Assembly: GCA_036376915.1 (NCBI GenBank)
Contig: DASUZK010000012.1
Span: forward strand, 1 to 15,115
Direction of reading: 5' to 3'
Origin: VRUE01 sp036376915
Lineage (GTDB): Bacteria > Actinomycetota > Thermoleophilia > Solirubrobacterales > 70-9
Length of the DNA stretch: 15,115 nucleotides
Position numbers and translations under genes: made by a program
Notes under the pieces: model-generated
Seen by the model: only the letters and a program-made list of their open reading frames with translations
Told to the model about the DNA's origin: nothing
The model's database searches: none
Part shown: positions 6,226-13,873 of the stretch, in pieces
How the letters are laid out: each line of letters begins with the position of its first letter
Position numbering within the stretch: position 1 is the stretch's first letter

Positions 6226-7146
6226 TCAGCCCGCGTGGCCGCCCCGCGCGTGCGAGGCGCGCAGCTCGGCGAAGCCGAGGTTCCCCGGCGGATCGACTAA
6301 ATCGGGGTGCAGGAGATGGCCGAGCAGCTCGACGCCGTCGACGAGTCGCGGTCCGGGCCGGGAGAAGGTCGATGCGGCGTCGACCGCGAACACGCGCTGG
6401 GCGCCTAGCTCCTCGATGTGGAACCAGTGTTCGAGCGCCTGGGTTCGAGCCCCGTCCACGTACCAGCCGCAGGGCATCGCGATCACCACGTCGGGATTGA
6501 GGCCCGAAAGCTCGCCCCAGGAGACTTCGGGGGACTTCAGCCCTGGCGGGCCGGCGACGTCCTCACCTCCCGCGATCGAGATCATCTCGGGGATCCAGTG
6601 CCCACCGACGTAGGGCGGGTCGAGCCACTCCAGGGCGATCACCCGCGGTAGCGTCGTCCCCGAGACTGCGGCGCGGACGGTCGCCAGCCGTCCCTCCAGC
6701 TCCCCCCGGAGCTCGTGCGCCTGGCTCGGTATGCCGGCTGCCTCGCCAAGTCGGATCACGTCCTCGAGCATCTCCCCGAGCGTGCTCGGGTCCTGCTGCA
6801 GCACCCGCGGCCTGCTGGAGAGCCGGGCAGCCACCTCGAGCACGTCATCGAAGGAGACGGCGCACACGGCGCAGACAGCTTGGGTGACGATCAGGTCCGG
6901 GGCCAGCGCCTCCAGCAGCTCCTCGTCGAGCTCGTACAGCGCCTGCCCCTCGGCGACCCTCGCCTTCACCGCCCGGTCGATCTCGGCGGCGCTGAGGTTG
7001 GGCCGCAGCACCGTTCGGGTCAGATGGGGGAGCGAGCGCGCCTCGGGCGGGTAGTCGCACTCGTGCGTAACCGCGACGACACCGTCGCCGAGCCCGAGCG
7101 CGTAGAGCATCTCGGTAGCGGAGGGAACGAGGCTTGCGATGCGCAT
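6226..7146 (-). CDS. Cytosolic BtuF-like cobalamin or corrinoid-binding protein
   Basis: A 306-aa protein with the periplasmic-binding fold of BtuF/FepB-type ABC transporter binding proteins (COG0614 style). It opens MRIASLVPSATEMLYALGLG, which is conserved in cobalamin-binding members, followed by GVVAVTHECDYPPEA and a second lobe with PRVIALEWLDPPYVGGHWIPEMI and GPRLVDGVELLGHLLHPD. There is no signal peptide or lipobox, so the protein should be cytosolic, unlike true transporter subunits. A CxxC pair sits at Cys92/Cys95 (TQAVCAVCAV). No permease or ATPase gene is adjacent, which supports a role other than classical uptake. ATG 7146 is the first residue of the family motif, and a GATATT -10-like box lies 9 nt upstream. 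The bound ligand cannot be told from sequence. Confidence 0.8.
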   Translation of the reverse strand: MRIASLVPSATEMLYALGLGDGVVAVTHECDYPPEARSLPHLTRTVLRPNLSAAEIDRAVKARVAEGQALYELDEELLEALAPDLIVTQAVCAVCAVSFDDVLEVAARLSSRPRVLQQDPSTLGEMLEDVIRLGEAAGIPSQAHELRGELEGRLATVRAAVSGTTLPRVIALEWLDPPYVGGHWIPEMISIAGGEDVAGPPGLKSPEVSWGELSGLNPDVVIAMPCGWYVDGARTQALEHWFHIEELGAQRVFAVDAASTFSRPGPRLVDGVELLGHLLHPDLVDPPGNLGFAELRASHARGGHAG

Positions 7147-7193
7147 CCCGCAGGGAATATCGCACCTCCCGCTGGGTCCGCGGAGCGGAAAGC

Positions 7194-7199
7194 TATATT
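7194..7199 (+). promoter_or_regulatory. -10 box TATATT upstream of the CorC-like gene
   Basis: TATATT matches TANNNT closely and lies in the 108-bp divergent gap between the BtuF-like and CorC-like genes. The expected transcription start near 7206 is about 5 nt before ATG 7211 of the short upstream ORF and about 50 nt before the main gene. Confidence 0.45.
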
Positions 7200-7210
7200 G
7201 CGTACGCCGA

Positions 7211-7258
7211 ATGGCCGACGACGACCTCCCCCGAAGTACCGGGTCAAATAAGCGATGA
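7211..7258 (+). CDS. 15-codon upstream ORF, possible leader peptide
   Basis: ATG 7211 opens a frame of 15 codons (MADDDLPRSTGSNKR) whose TGA at 7256-7258 overlaps the ATG of the CorC-like gene as ATGA. The main gene has no Shine-Dalgarno sequence, so terminating ribosomes on this short frame could supply initiation (translational coupling). A TATATT box places the transcript start just before ATG 7211. Whether it is translated is not proven, and no regulatory meaning can be read from the peptide. Confidence 0.35.
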   Translation: MADDDLPRSTGSNKR

Positions 7259-8562
7259 GCGCCCTGCTGCTCGTCCTCCTCCTCGTGCTGTTGGCCGTCA
7301 ACGGTTTCTTCGTCGCGGCCGAGTTCGCGCTCGTGCGCAGTCGCCGCGGCAAGATCGAACAGCTCGCCGAGGAAGGTGAAAGCGGCGCCGAGGAGGTGAT
7401 CGAGCAGCTCGACAGGATCGACGAATCGCTCTCCGCCTGCCAGATCGGCATCACGATGGCCTCAATCGGCATCGGCTTCCTCGGCGAGCCCGCGCTGGCC
7501 GTGTTGCTCGAGCCGATCTTCGGCGGGCTCTCCCACGGTGTCGCGGTCGGTCTCTCGGTGGCGATCGCCTTCACGATCGTCACCGCGCTGCACATCAGCG
7601 TCGGCGAGCAGGTGCCGAAGATGCTCGCGATCAGCCACGCCGAGCGCACCGCCCGCCGCGTCTCCCGCCCGCTCAACTGGTTCCGCATCGCGACCGCACC
7701 GGTGACCTACGCGCTGAGCGCGTTCTCGAATGCGATCGTGCGGCTCTTCGGCGTCGACCCGACCGACATCGAGGTGCGCCACACCGCCGAGGACCTCAAG
7801 CAGATCATCGACAGCTCGCGGATCGGTGGCACGCTCGATCCGGGTGAGGCGGGAATGCTGGGCGGTGTCTTCCACCTGCACGAGCAGGAGGCCCGCGAGG
7901 TGATGACCCCGATCCCGGCGGTGGTCACCGTCGACGCGTCCGAGACGGTCGAGACGGCCCTGCGGCGCTGCGTCACCTCCGGCCACACCCGCCTGGTCGT
8001 GATCGAGGACGAGAACCCCGACCGCGTCAAGGGGATCGTCCACAACAACAGCCTCGCCCGTCTCTACATGAGCGACGGTCCCCGGGCGGAGATCGCCCCG
8101 GCTGTGCGCGACGCCGTGATCGTCCCGGAGACCCGGCCGCTCGACGACCTCCTCCACGACCTTCAGATCCAGCGAACCTCGCTATCGGTCGTCGTCGACG
8201 AGTACGGACGGACGGTCGGGATCGTCACCGTCGAGGACATCCTCGAGGAGGTGGTCGGCGAGATAGAGGACGAGACCGACCCGCGCGCCGCAGCTCTGCG
8301 CCAGCTCGCCAGCGGCGAGTGGTTCGTCCGCGGCCACGTCTCGCTCGGCGACCTCTCCGATGCCGGGATCGAGCTGCCGGTCGACACCGACGCCTACAAC
8401 TCGGTCGGCGGTTACGTCTTCGGCGAGCTCGGCCGGCTGCCGAAGCGCGGCGACACGATCGTCGCCAACGGCTACACGATCCGGGTCGAGTCGGTGCGCG
8501 AGAACCGGATCGAGGCGGTCCGCATCAGCGGCCTGCCCGGTTCCGTCCGCCGGGGCTCCTAG
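7255..8562 (+). CDS. CorC/HlyC-type CNNM transporter-like protein with CBS domains
   Basis: A 435-aa membrane protein of the hemolysin-like/CorC/CNNM family, implicated in Mg2+ or Co2+ efflux. Domain order is: CNNM (DUF21) membrane domain about 1-165, with first span LLLVLLLVLLAVNGFFVAAEFALV, family motifs RIDESLSACQIGITMASIGIGFLGEP and GEQVPK (117-122); a CBS pair about 210-335, containing EVMTPIPAVVTVDA and VVVDEYGRTVGIVTVEDILEE; and a C-terminal CorC_HlyC domain about 350-425, with YNSVGGYVFGELGRLPKRGD. Length and order are standard, with no missing piece. It would reside in the cytoplasmic membrane with the CBS module inside, where nucleotide binding may gate it. ATG 7255 lacks a ribosome binding site and overlaps the stop of the 15-codon upstream ORF. 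Confidence 0.92.
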   Translation: MSALLLVLLLVLLAVNGFFVAAEFALVRSRRGKIEQLAEEGESGAEEVIEQLDRIDESLSACQIGITMASIGIGFLGEPALAVLLEPIFGGLSHGVAVGLSVAIAFTIVTALHISVGEQVPKMLAISHAERTARRVSRPLNWFRIATAPVTYALSAFSNAIVRLFGVDPTDIEVRHTAEDLKQIIDSSRIGGTLDPGEAGMLGGVFHLHEQEAREVMTPIPAVVTVDASETVETALRRCVTSGHTRLVVIEDENPDRVKGIVHNNSLARLYMSDGPRAEIAPAVRDAVIVPETRPLDDLLHDLQIQRTSLSVVVDEYGRTVGIVTVEDILEEVVGEIEDETDPRAAALRQLASGEWFVRGHVSLGDLSDAGIELPVDTDAYNSVGGYVFGELGRLPKRGDTIVANGYTIRVESVRENRIEAVRISGLPGSVRRGS

Positions 8563-8606
8563 CTTCTCCGGGCAACCCGCGTTCCACCGAACACTGGAGG
8601 TGTCGC

Positions 8607-8834
8607 ATGTGGGTTGTGCGTTTGAGCGACAAGCAGCTGGAGGTTCTCAGGGCGCTGTTGCGATCCGAGCAGCATCTCGGCCCGGCGCTCAAAGGCGCGG
8701 TCGAGGCACTGGACCTGGCACGCTGGGACGACCTTCCCGAGGCCGAGCTCCCCTGGGACGAGGTCGAGGCAACTGCCCGCCGCCAAGGCATCTCGCAGGC
8801 CGACGTCATCTGGGACCTGGCCAAAAAGCAATAG
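8607..8834 (+). CDS. Small helical protein of unknown function
   Basis: A 75-aa protein starting MWVVRLSDKQLEVLRALLRSEQ. A good Shine-Dalgarno (GGAGG, 8596-8600) lies 6 nt before ATG 8607, supporting a real gene. The predicted secondary structure is mostly helical, with no signal peptide, membrane span or cysteine. The C-terminal part (WDEVEATARRQGISQADVIWDLAKKQ) looks like a helix-turn-helix-like pair of helices, but I cannot assign DNA binding. It lies 44 bp behind the CorC-like gene on the same strand and ends 15 bp before the long hairpin at 8850. Confidence 0.7.
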   Translation: MWVVRLSDKQLEVLRALLRSEQHLGPALKGAVEALDLARWDDLPEAELPWDEVEATARRQGISQADVIWDLAKKQ

Positions 8835-8849
8835 CTGCACCGCGCGGTG

Positions 8850-8927
8850 GGGAGGACGGGTGCCCCTCTCCAAAACGCGCGGCAGGAGCCGCGCTTGAGT
8901 GTTTTGGAGAGGGGCACCCGTCCTCCC
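8850..8927. terminator. 27-bp perfect inverted repeat, probable bidirectional terminator
   Basis: Left arm 8850-8876 (begins gggaggacgggtgcccc) is perfectly complementary to right arm 8901-8927. Inside it lies a second stem, gcgcggc (8877-8883) with gccgcgc (8888-8894) closed by an AGGA tetraloop, leaving a 6-nt bulge ttgagt (8895-8900). The element fills the gap between convergent genes (stops at 8834 and 8952), the position expected of a terminator serving both strands. The arms contain caaaac/gttttg but there is no terminal T-run. The stem is far longer than normal intrinsic terminators, so a dispersed repeat element is also possible. Confidence 0.65.
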
Positions 8928-8951
8928 TCTCGAACACCACGAGCTTCGGCT

Positions 8952-9776
<825 letters not shown>

Positions 9777-9889
9777 TGGGCGGGTTCCTATCACGACGAC
9801 CTCGATGTGGGCCGCCCGACCAAGGGCTCGGCATGTCTCGGCAAAAGCATGTAACTTTCTTAATCAGTCAAGGTGATTGGAGGATCACG

Positions 9890-10369
9890 ATGCGTGGTTG
9901 GAGGGCGATTTTGATGCTGGCCGGGGCGCTGGCGGTTGCGGCAATTGGGATCGGGTGCGGCGGCGATGGCAGCACCGAGGTCACGGCTTCGGCCGACGTC
10001 GAGAAGCCGACCTACATCAAAAAAGCCGATGCGGTCTGCAAACAGGCCAACATTCGCATCGAAGATGGCTGGGAAGACTTCGTCAAGGGCAAGGGCGGCG
10101 ATCCGACCAAAGCGTTCGAAGGCGAAGAGGCCGAGAACGAATTTGCGACCACGGTGATCCTCCCCGGGAAGCAGTGGCAGGTGGACGAGATGGCGAAGCT
10201 GACGGCTCCCGAGGACGACCAGAAGGAAGTCGAAGCCATCCTGGCGGCCTACCAGGAAGGCGTCGACGTCGGCGAGGATGATCCCAGCAGGGTGATGTCT
10301 TCCCAGGGGGTCTTCAAATACGCCGCCAAAACCGCCGAAAACTACGGTCTCCGCGAATGCCGCTGGTAG
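9890..10369 (+). CDS. Small exported protein or lipoprotein of unknown function
   Basis: A 159-aa protein with a short basic N-terminus, hydrophobic segment ILMLAGALAVAAIGIG and Cys21 followed by GGDGS. This resembles a lipoprotein signal peptide, though the residue three before the Cys is Gly rather than Leu. The mature part holds ADAVCKQANIRIEDGWEDF and ends with a Cys near the C-terminus (LRECRW), so a disulfide between the two non-lipobox cysteines is possible. I recall this ADAVCKxAN-type arrangement from unnamed actinobacterial lipoproteins; no function is known to me. ATG 9890 has a strong Shine-Dalgarno GGAGGA (9879-9884). A TAACTT -10-like box at 9852-9857 precedes it in the divergent gap shared with the hydroxyacyl-CoA dehydrogenase gene. 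Confidence 0.75.
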   Translation: MRGWRAILMLAGALAVAAIGIGCGGDGSTEVTASADVEKPTYIKKADAVCKQANIRIEDGWEDFVKGKGGDPTKAFEGEEAENEFATTVILPGKQWQVDEMAKLTAPEDDQKEVEAILAAYQEGVDVGEDDPSRVMSSQGVFKYAAKTAENYGLRECRW

Positions 10370-10409
10370 GGCGAGGTGCCAGGTTGAGCTGAGGGCCGTG
10401 GGGTGGCCT

Positions 10410-10429
10410 GGCCAGCTGGCCAGCTGGCC
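10410..10429. promoter_or_regulatory. 20-bp palindrome at the acyl-CoA dehydrogenase promoter
   Basis: GGCCAGCTGGCCAGCTGGCC is a perfect 20-bp palindrome, built from an octamer TGGCCAGC repeated from 10409 (last copy imperfect). It ends 2 bp before the -10-like TATGCT and so occupies the spacer and -35 region of the promoter. A repressor operator is the simplest explanation, possibly for a TetR-type regulator encoded elsewhere. No regulator gene is in the window. Confidence 0.45.
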
Positions 10430-10431
10430 GC

Positions 10432-10437
10432 TATGCT
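10432..10437 (+). promoter_or_regulatory. -10 box TATGCT of the acyl-CoA dehydrogenase operon
   Basis: TATGCT fits TANNNT and ends 9 nt before ATG 10447. No Shine-Dalgarno sequence is present, in line with a leaderless or nearly leaderless transcript. Confidence 0.5.
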
Positions 10438-10446
10438 CCTCGCCCG

Positions 10447-11625
10447 ATGGACCTGACCCTCTCGCCCTCCGAGCAGCAGTTCCGCGAAGAGGTTCGCGAC
10501 TGGATCGAAGCGAACCATCCGGGCTCCGAGCCGGAAGGCGGTCTGGAGGAGGTGATGGCCTTCCGCCGCGAGTGGCAGCAGAAGATGCACGCCGCCGGCT
10601 GGGCGGGCATCTCGTGGCCGAAGGAGTACGGCGGACGCGGCGCCACCATGATCGAGCAGGCGATCTTCGTCGGCGAGGCCTCGCGGCTGGAGGCGCCCAG
10701 CCCGGCTAACGTCCTCGGCTTGGCGATGGGCGGTCCCGTCGTCATCGCCCACGGGACCGACGCGCAGAAGCAGCGCTACCTCGAGCCGATCCTCACCGCC
10801 GAGGAGATCTGGTGCCAGGGCTTCTCCGAGCCGGAGTCAGGCTCCGACCTGGCTTCGCTGAAGACGCGGGCTGTCAAGGACGGCGACGAATGGGTCGTCA
10901 CCGGGCAGAAGGTCTGGACCACGTTCGCCCAGTACGCCAAGTGGTGCATGCTCGTCGCCCGCACCGACCCCGACGCCCCCAAGCACAAGGGGCTCACCTA
11001 CTTCCTGATGGACATGGAGCAACCGGGGGTCGAGGCCAAGCCCCTGGTGCAGATCACCGGCGAGGGCGAGTTCAACGAGGTCTTCATCGAGGAGGCGCGC
11101 ATCCCGGACGAGAACGTCATCGGCGAGGTCGGCGGTGGCTGGTCGGTGGCGATCACGACGCTGATGAACGAGCGCGCGGGACTCGCCTTCGGTGCGATCG
11201 CCCAGGTCGCCAACGGCCTCAAGCGGCTCGGGGCCCTGGCCGCGGAGACGCGGACGAACGGCGGCACCGCCGCCGAGGACCCGGTGATCCGCCAGCGGCT
11301 GGCGCAGCTCCACATCGAGGCGGAGACGATGCGCTTGAACGCCTACCGCGGCCTGACCAAGACGATGCAGTCGGGGATCCCGGGCCCCGAGGGCTCGCTG
11401 GGCAAGTGGCAGTGGGCCGACATCAACCAGCGCATGGCCGAGCTCGCGCTCGACATCGAGGGCGCCTACGCGCCTCTGGCGCGTGGGGACGCCCACGCGA
11501 TCGCCGGCGGTGCCTGGCAGTACAGCTTCCTCCGCTCCCGTGCCAACTCGATCGAGGGCGGCACCACCGACATCCTCAAGAACATCATCGCCGAGCGTGT
11601 GCTCGGCCTTCCCAAGATGCGTTAG
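10447..11625 (+). CDS. Acyl-CoA dehydrogenase, catalytic subunit of a probable pair
   Basis: A 392-aa FAD-dependent acyl-CoA dehydrogenase introducing an alpha-beta double bond into an acyl-CoA. The all-helical N-terminal domain contains WAGISWPKEYGGRGAT. The middle beta domain has WCQGFSEPESGSDLASLKTRA (about 122-141) and TGQKVWTTFAQYA for FAD and substrate contacts. The C-terminal domain ends in SRANSIEGGTTDILKNIIAERVLGLP, where Glu370 sits at the position of the catalytic base in the C-terminal helix bundle. A second dehydrogenase gene begins 15 bp downstream. Adjacent unequal pairs of this kind in actinobacteria (for example mycobacterial FadE28-FadE29) form alpha2beta2 enzymes acting on steroid or other cyclic side-chain CoA esters. 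The substrate here is unknown. Confidence 0.92.
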   Translation: MDLTLSPSEQQFREEVRDWIEANHPGSEPEGGLEEVMAFRREWQQKMHAAGWAGISWPKEYGGRGATMIEQAIFVGEASRLEAPSPANVLGLAMGGPVVIAHGTDAQKQRYLEPILTAEEIWCQGFSEPESGSDLASLKTRAVKDGDEWVVTGQKVWTTFAQYAKWCMLVARTDPDAPKHKGLTYFLMDMEQPGVEAKPLVQITGEGEFNEVFIEEARIPDENVIGEVGGGWSVAITTLMNERAGLAFGAIAQVANGLKRLGALAAETRTNGGTAAEDPVIRQRLAQLHIEAETMRLNAYRGLTKTMQSGIPGPEGSLGKWQWADINQRMAELALDIEGAYAPLARGDAHAIAGGAWQYSFLRSRANSIEGGTTDILKNIIAERVLGLPKMR

Positions 11626-11640
11626 GGGCTGTCGCCGAAT

Positions 11641-12765
11641 ATGTACTTCGACCTCACAGACGAGCAGCAGGCGATCAAGTCGACCGCGCATGACTTTCTC
11701 GCCGCGCGCTACAAATCCGAGCGCATCCGCGAGTTGGCCGAGAGCGATCTCGGCTTCGAGCAGTCCGACTGGGATGAGATGGCCGACCTGGGATGGCAGG
11801 GGCTGGCCCTGCCCGAGGAGTGGGGCGGGCAGGGGCTCGGCATCGTCGAGCTCGCCGTCCTCTTCGAGGAGATGGGCTATGCGCTCGCCCCCTCGCCGCT
11901 CTTCTCCAACACGATCGCCGGCCTCGCGTTGGCCCACGGCGGATCGGACGACCAGCGCGAGCGCTTCCTGCGCCCGCTGGCCACCGGTCGGCTGCGTGGC
12001 ACTCCGGCGCTCTGGGACGCCGGCTCTCCCGCGACCATCGGCGAGTTCACCATGGAGGCTGGCGCGGACGGCGATGGAGTCCTCCTCGATGGCGAGAAGG
12101 TGCTGGTGATGGATGCCGCGGCCGCGGACTTCCTCCTGGTCGCCACCTCGGACGGGCGGCGGCACGTGGTCGAGCGTGGCGCGGCTGGGGTCACGGTCGT
12201 GCCGGCAACCTCGATCGATCCCACCCGCCGCCTCTACTCGGTCCGCTTCGAGGGAGTTCGCGTCGCGCCCGAGGACTCGCTTCCCGGGGGCGCCGATGAG
12301 TACTTCCCGGTCTTCCACCGTGTCTGCGTGGCCCTCGCCGCGGAGTCGACCGGGATCGCGCAGCGGACGATGGAGATGGCCGTCGAGTACGCCAAGGACC
12401 GCCAGCAGTTCGGGCGGCCAATCGGCTCCTACCAGGCCGTCTCGCACCGCTGTGCGCAGATGCTGCTCGAGACCGAGAACGCGCGATCGGCCGTCTACGG
12501 CGCGGCCTGGGCGGCCGATGCCGAGCCCGAGTCCCTGCCGACGGCCGCGTCGATGGCGAAGGCCTACGCATCCGACGCGGGCTGGCGCGTACCGGACGCC
12601 TCGATCCAGGTGCACGGTGGCATCGGCTTCACCTGGGAGCACGACCTGCACTTCTTCCTCAAGCGCGGCAAGACGAACGCGGCGATGTTCGGCGATGCGA
12701 AGTGGCATCGCGACCGGGTGGCCGACGCGGTGCTGGCCGAGGCCGCCGAGCCGGTCTCGGCGTGA
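11641..12765 (+). CDS. Acyl-CoA dehydrogenase, second subunit of a probable pair
   Basis: A 374-aa protein with the acyl-CoA dehydrogenase fold: N-terminal FDLTDEQQAIKSTAHDFLAARY, then LGWQGLALPEEWGGQGLGIVE, a shortened middle domain, and a C-terminal domain with YAKDRQQFGRPIGSYQAVSHRCAQM and VHGGIGFTWEHDLHFFLKR (GGIGFTWEHD at 326-335). The FSEPESGSD-type FAD/substrate motif of the first subunit is lacking, as is its IEGGT catalytic-base segment. This matches the non-catalytic beta partner in heterotetrameric actinobacterial dehydrogenases. It is co-oriented with the first subunit, 15 bp apart, and has no visible ribosome binding site, so co-transcription is likely. A stand-alone enzyme remains possible. 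Confidence 0.9.
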   Translation: MYFDLTDEQQAIKSTAHDFLAARYKSERIRELAESDLGFEQSDWDEMADLGWQGLALPEEWGGQGLGIVELAVLFEEMGYALAPSPLFSNTIAGLALAHGGSDDQRERFLRPLATGRLRGTPALWDAGSPATIGEFTMEAGADGDGVLLDGEKVLVMDAAAADFLLVATSDGRRHVVERGAAGVTVVPATSIDPTRRLYSVRFEGVRVAPEDSLPGGADEYFPVFHRVCVALAAESTGIAQRTMEMAVEYAKDRQQFGRPIGSYQAVSHRCAQMLLETENARSAVYGAAWAADAEPESLPTAASMAKAYASDAGWRVPDASIQVHGGIGFTWEHDLHFFLKRGKTNAAMFGDAKWHRDRVADAVLAEAAEPVSA

Positions 12766-12776
12766 GAGAGCCGACC

Positions 12777-12836
12777 CACCTGCGCCGGTGCGCCTTTGCT
12801 CGGAATAGCGGGGCAAAGGCGCACCGGAACGAGGTG
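12777..12836 (+). terminator. Hairpin between the dehydrogenase pair and the F420-type oxidoreductase
   Basis: A 15-bp perfect inverted repeat, 12785-12799 (ccggtgcgcctttgc) with 12813-12827, has a 13-nt loop. It is extended by a second 5-bp stem, cacct (12777-12781) with aggtg (12832-12836), across a small internal loop. No T-tract follows. It starts 12 bp after the second dehydrogenase stop and ends 8 bp before the GTG of the next gene. It may therefore terminate, attenuate or stabilise the upstream mRNA, and it also covers the region where a ribosome binding site would lie. Confidence 0.5.
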
Positions 12837-12844
12837 CGGCCCCT

Positions 12845-13873
12845 GTGAGCGCGCTCGACCGCATCTCCGTCGCCGCGATCGGGGTCTCGGTCGCCGACCT
12901 GGAGGCCGAGGCGAAGCGCGCCGAGGGCGCCGGGGTCGAGTGCGTCTGGGCGCCCGAGCTCTTCCGCTCGTCGGTCACCCAGGCCGCCTACCTGGCGGGC
13001 CGTACCGAGAAGATCGACGTCGCCACCGGGATCGCCTGGGCCTTCACGCGCAGCCCCTTCATCCTCGCCGTTAGCGCCCTCGACATCGACGAGATGTCGG
13101 GCGGGCGCTTCCGGCTCGGCCTCGGCTCCGGAGTCAAACGCCTCAACGAGACCTGGCACAACGCCGAGTACGGCCGCCCGGCTCCGCACCTCCGCGAGGC
13201 GATCGAGGCGACGCGGCTGATCATGCAGCAGGCCGGCAAGGGCGAGCCGATCCGCTACGAGGGCTCCTACTACGACATCGACATCAAGGGCTGGATCCGG
13301 CCGCACCCGACACCGCGCGAGTCGGTGCCGATCTACACGGCCGGGATCCAGAGCGGGATGTGCCGGATGGCGGGCGACGTCGCCGACGGTTTGATCGGGC
13401 ACCCGATTCAGAGCCTGCGCTGGATCGACGAGGTCGTGGTCAGCTCCTTCGAAGAGGGCCTCTCCCGCTCGGGCCGCGAGCGCTCGAGCTTCGACTACCT
13501 GCCCACGGTCTGCTGCGCGATCGACGACGACGAGGCGCGGGCGATCGACATGGCGCGGCGCACGATCTCCTTCTACGCCACGGTCAAGACCTACATGCCG
13601 CTCTGGGAGCTGCACGGCTTCGCCGACAACGCGGTCGCGGCCGGGGAGGCCTTCCGCCGCGGCGATCTCGCCGGCGTCCCGGCGGCGATCAGCGACGAGA
13701 TGGTCGAGGCCTACTGCGCAGCCGGCCCCCTCGACAAGGTGCGCGCCCGGGTCGAAGCGACCGCCGAGCGCGCCGACGGCCTCTTCCTCACGCCGCCGAC
13801 CTACTTCATCTCGCCCGAAGAGCTCTCCGAGTTCCAGAATCGCATCATCGACGCCTTCGGTCCGGCGAGCTGA
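12845..13873 (+). CDS. Luciferase-like F420-type oxidoreductase
   Basis: A 342-aa TIM-barrel protein of the luciferase-like monooxygenase family, of the type that in actinobacteria usually binds coenzyme F420 rather than FMN. Supporting motifs are VAAIGVSVADLEAEAKRAE at the N-terminus, FTRSPFILAVSALDIDEMSGGRFRLGLGSG (about 68-96, ending in the phosphate/cofactor loop) and IYTAGIQSGMCRMAGDVADGLIGHP in the C-terminal half. Length is standard. GTG 12845 is the first usable start and lies 8 bp after a hairpin; no clear ribosome binding site is seen. Its position behind the acyl-CoA dehydrogenase pair suggests a redox step in the same catabolic route, but the substrate and the flavin-versus-F420 choice are inferred. 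Its stop overlaps the CTG start of the MGMT-like gene. Confidence 0.87.
   Translation: MSALDRISVAAIGVSVADLEAEAKRAEGAGVECVWAPELFRSSVTQAAYLAGRTEKIDVATGIAWAFTRSPFILAVSALDIDEMSGGRFRLGLGSGVKRLNETWHNAEYGRPAPHLREAIEATRLIMQQAGKGEPIRYEGSYYDIDIKGWIRPHPTPRESVPIYTAGIQSGMCRMAGDVADGLIGHPIQSLRWIDEVVVSSFEEGLSRSGRERSSFDYLPTVCCAIDDDEARAIDMARRTISFYATVKTYMPLWELHGFADNAVAAGEAFRRGDLAGVPAAISDEMVEAYCAAGPLDKVRARVEATAERADGLFLTPPTYFISPEELSEFQNRIIDAFGPAS

Noticed and set aside
8840..8945. Long inverted repeat as an insertion-sequence end
   Set aside because: No transposase, no second terminal repeat and no target-site duplication; both arms face each other within 80 bp.
10409..10431. Tandem octamer TGGCCAGC as a possible CRISPR or satellite repeat
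   Set aside because: Only about three short contiguous copies without spacers; better explained as a palindromic operator.
10837..12978. 713-codon open frame on the minus strand
   Set aside because: It lies opposite the two acyl-CoA dehydrogenase genes, whose motifs are unmistakable. The antisense translation is rich in Arg, Gly and His with no recognisable domain, the usual shadow in high-GC DNA.
13360..13869. Upstream part of the long frame that ends in the MGMT-like domain
   Set aside because: It is a shadow of the luciferase-like oxidoreductase gene in another frame; only the part after 13870 has family similarity.
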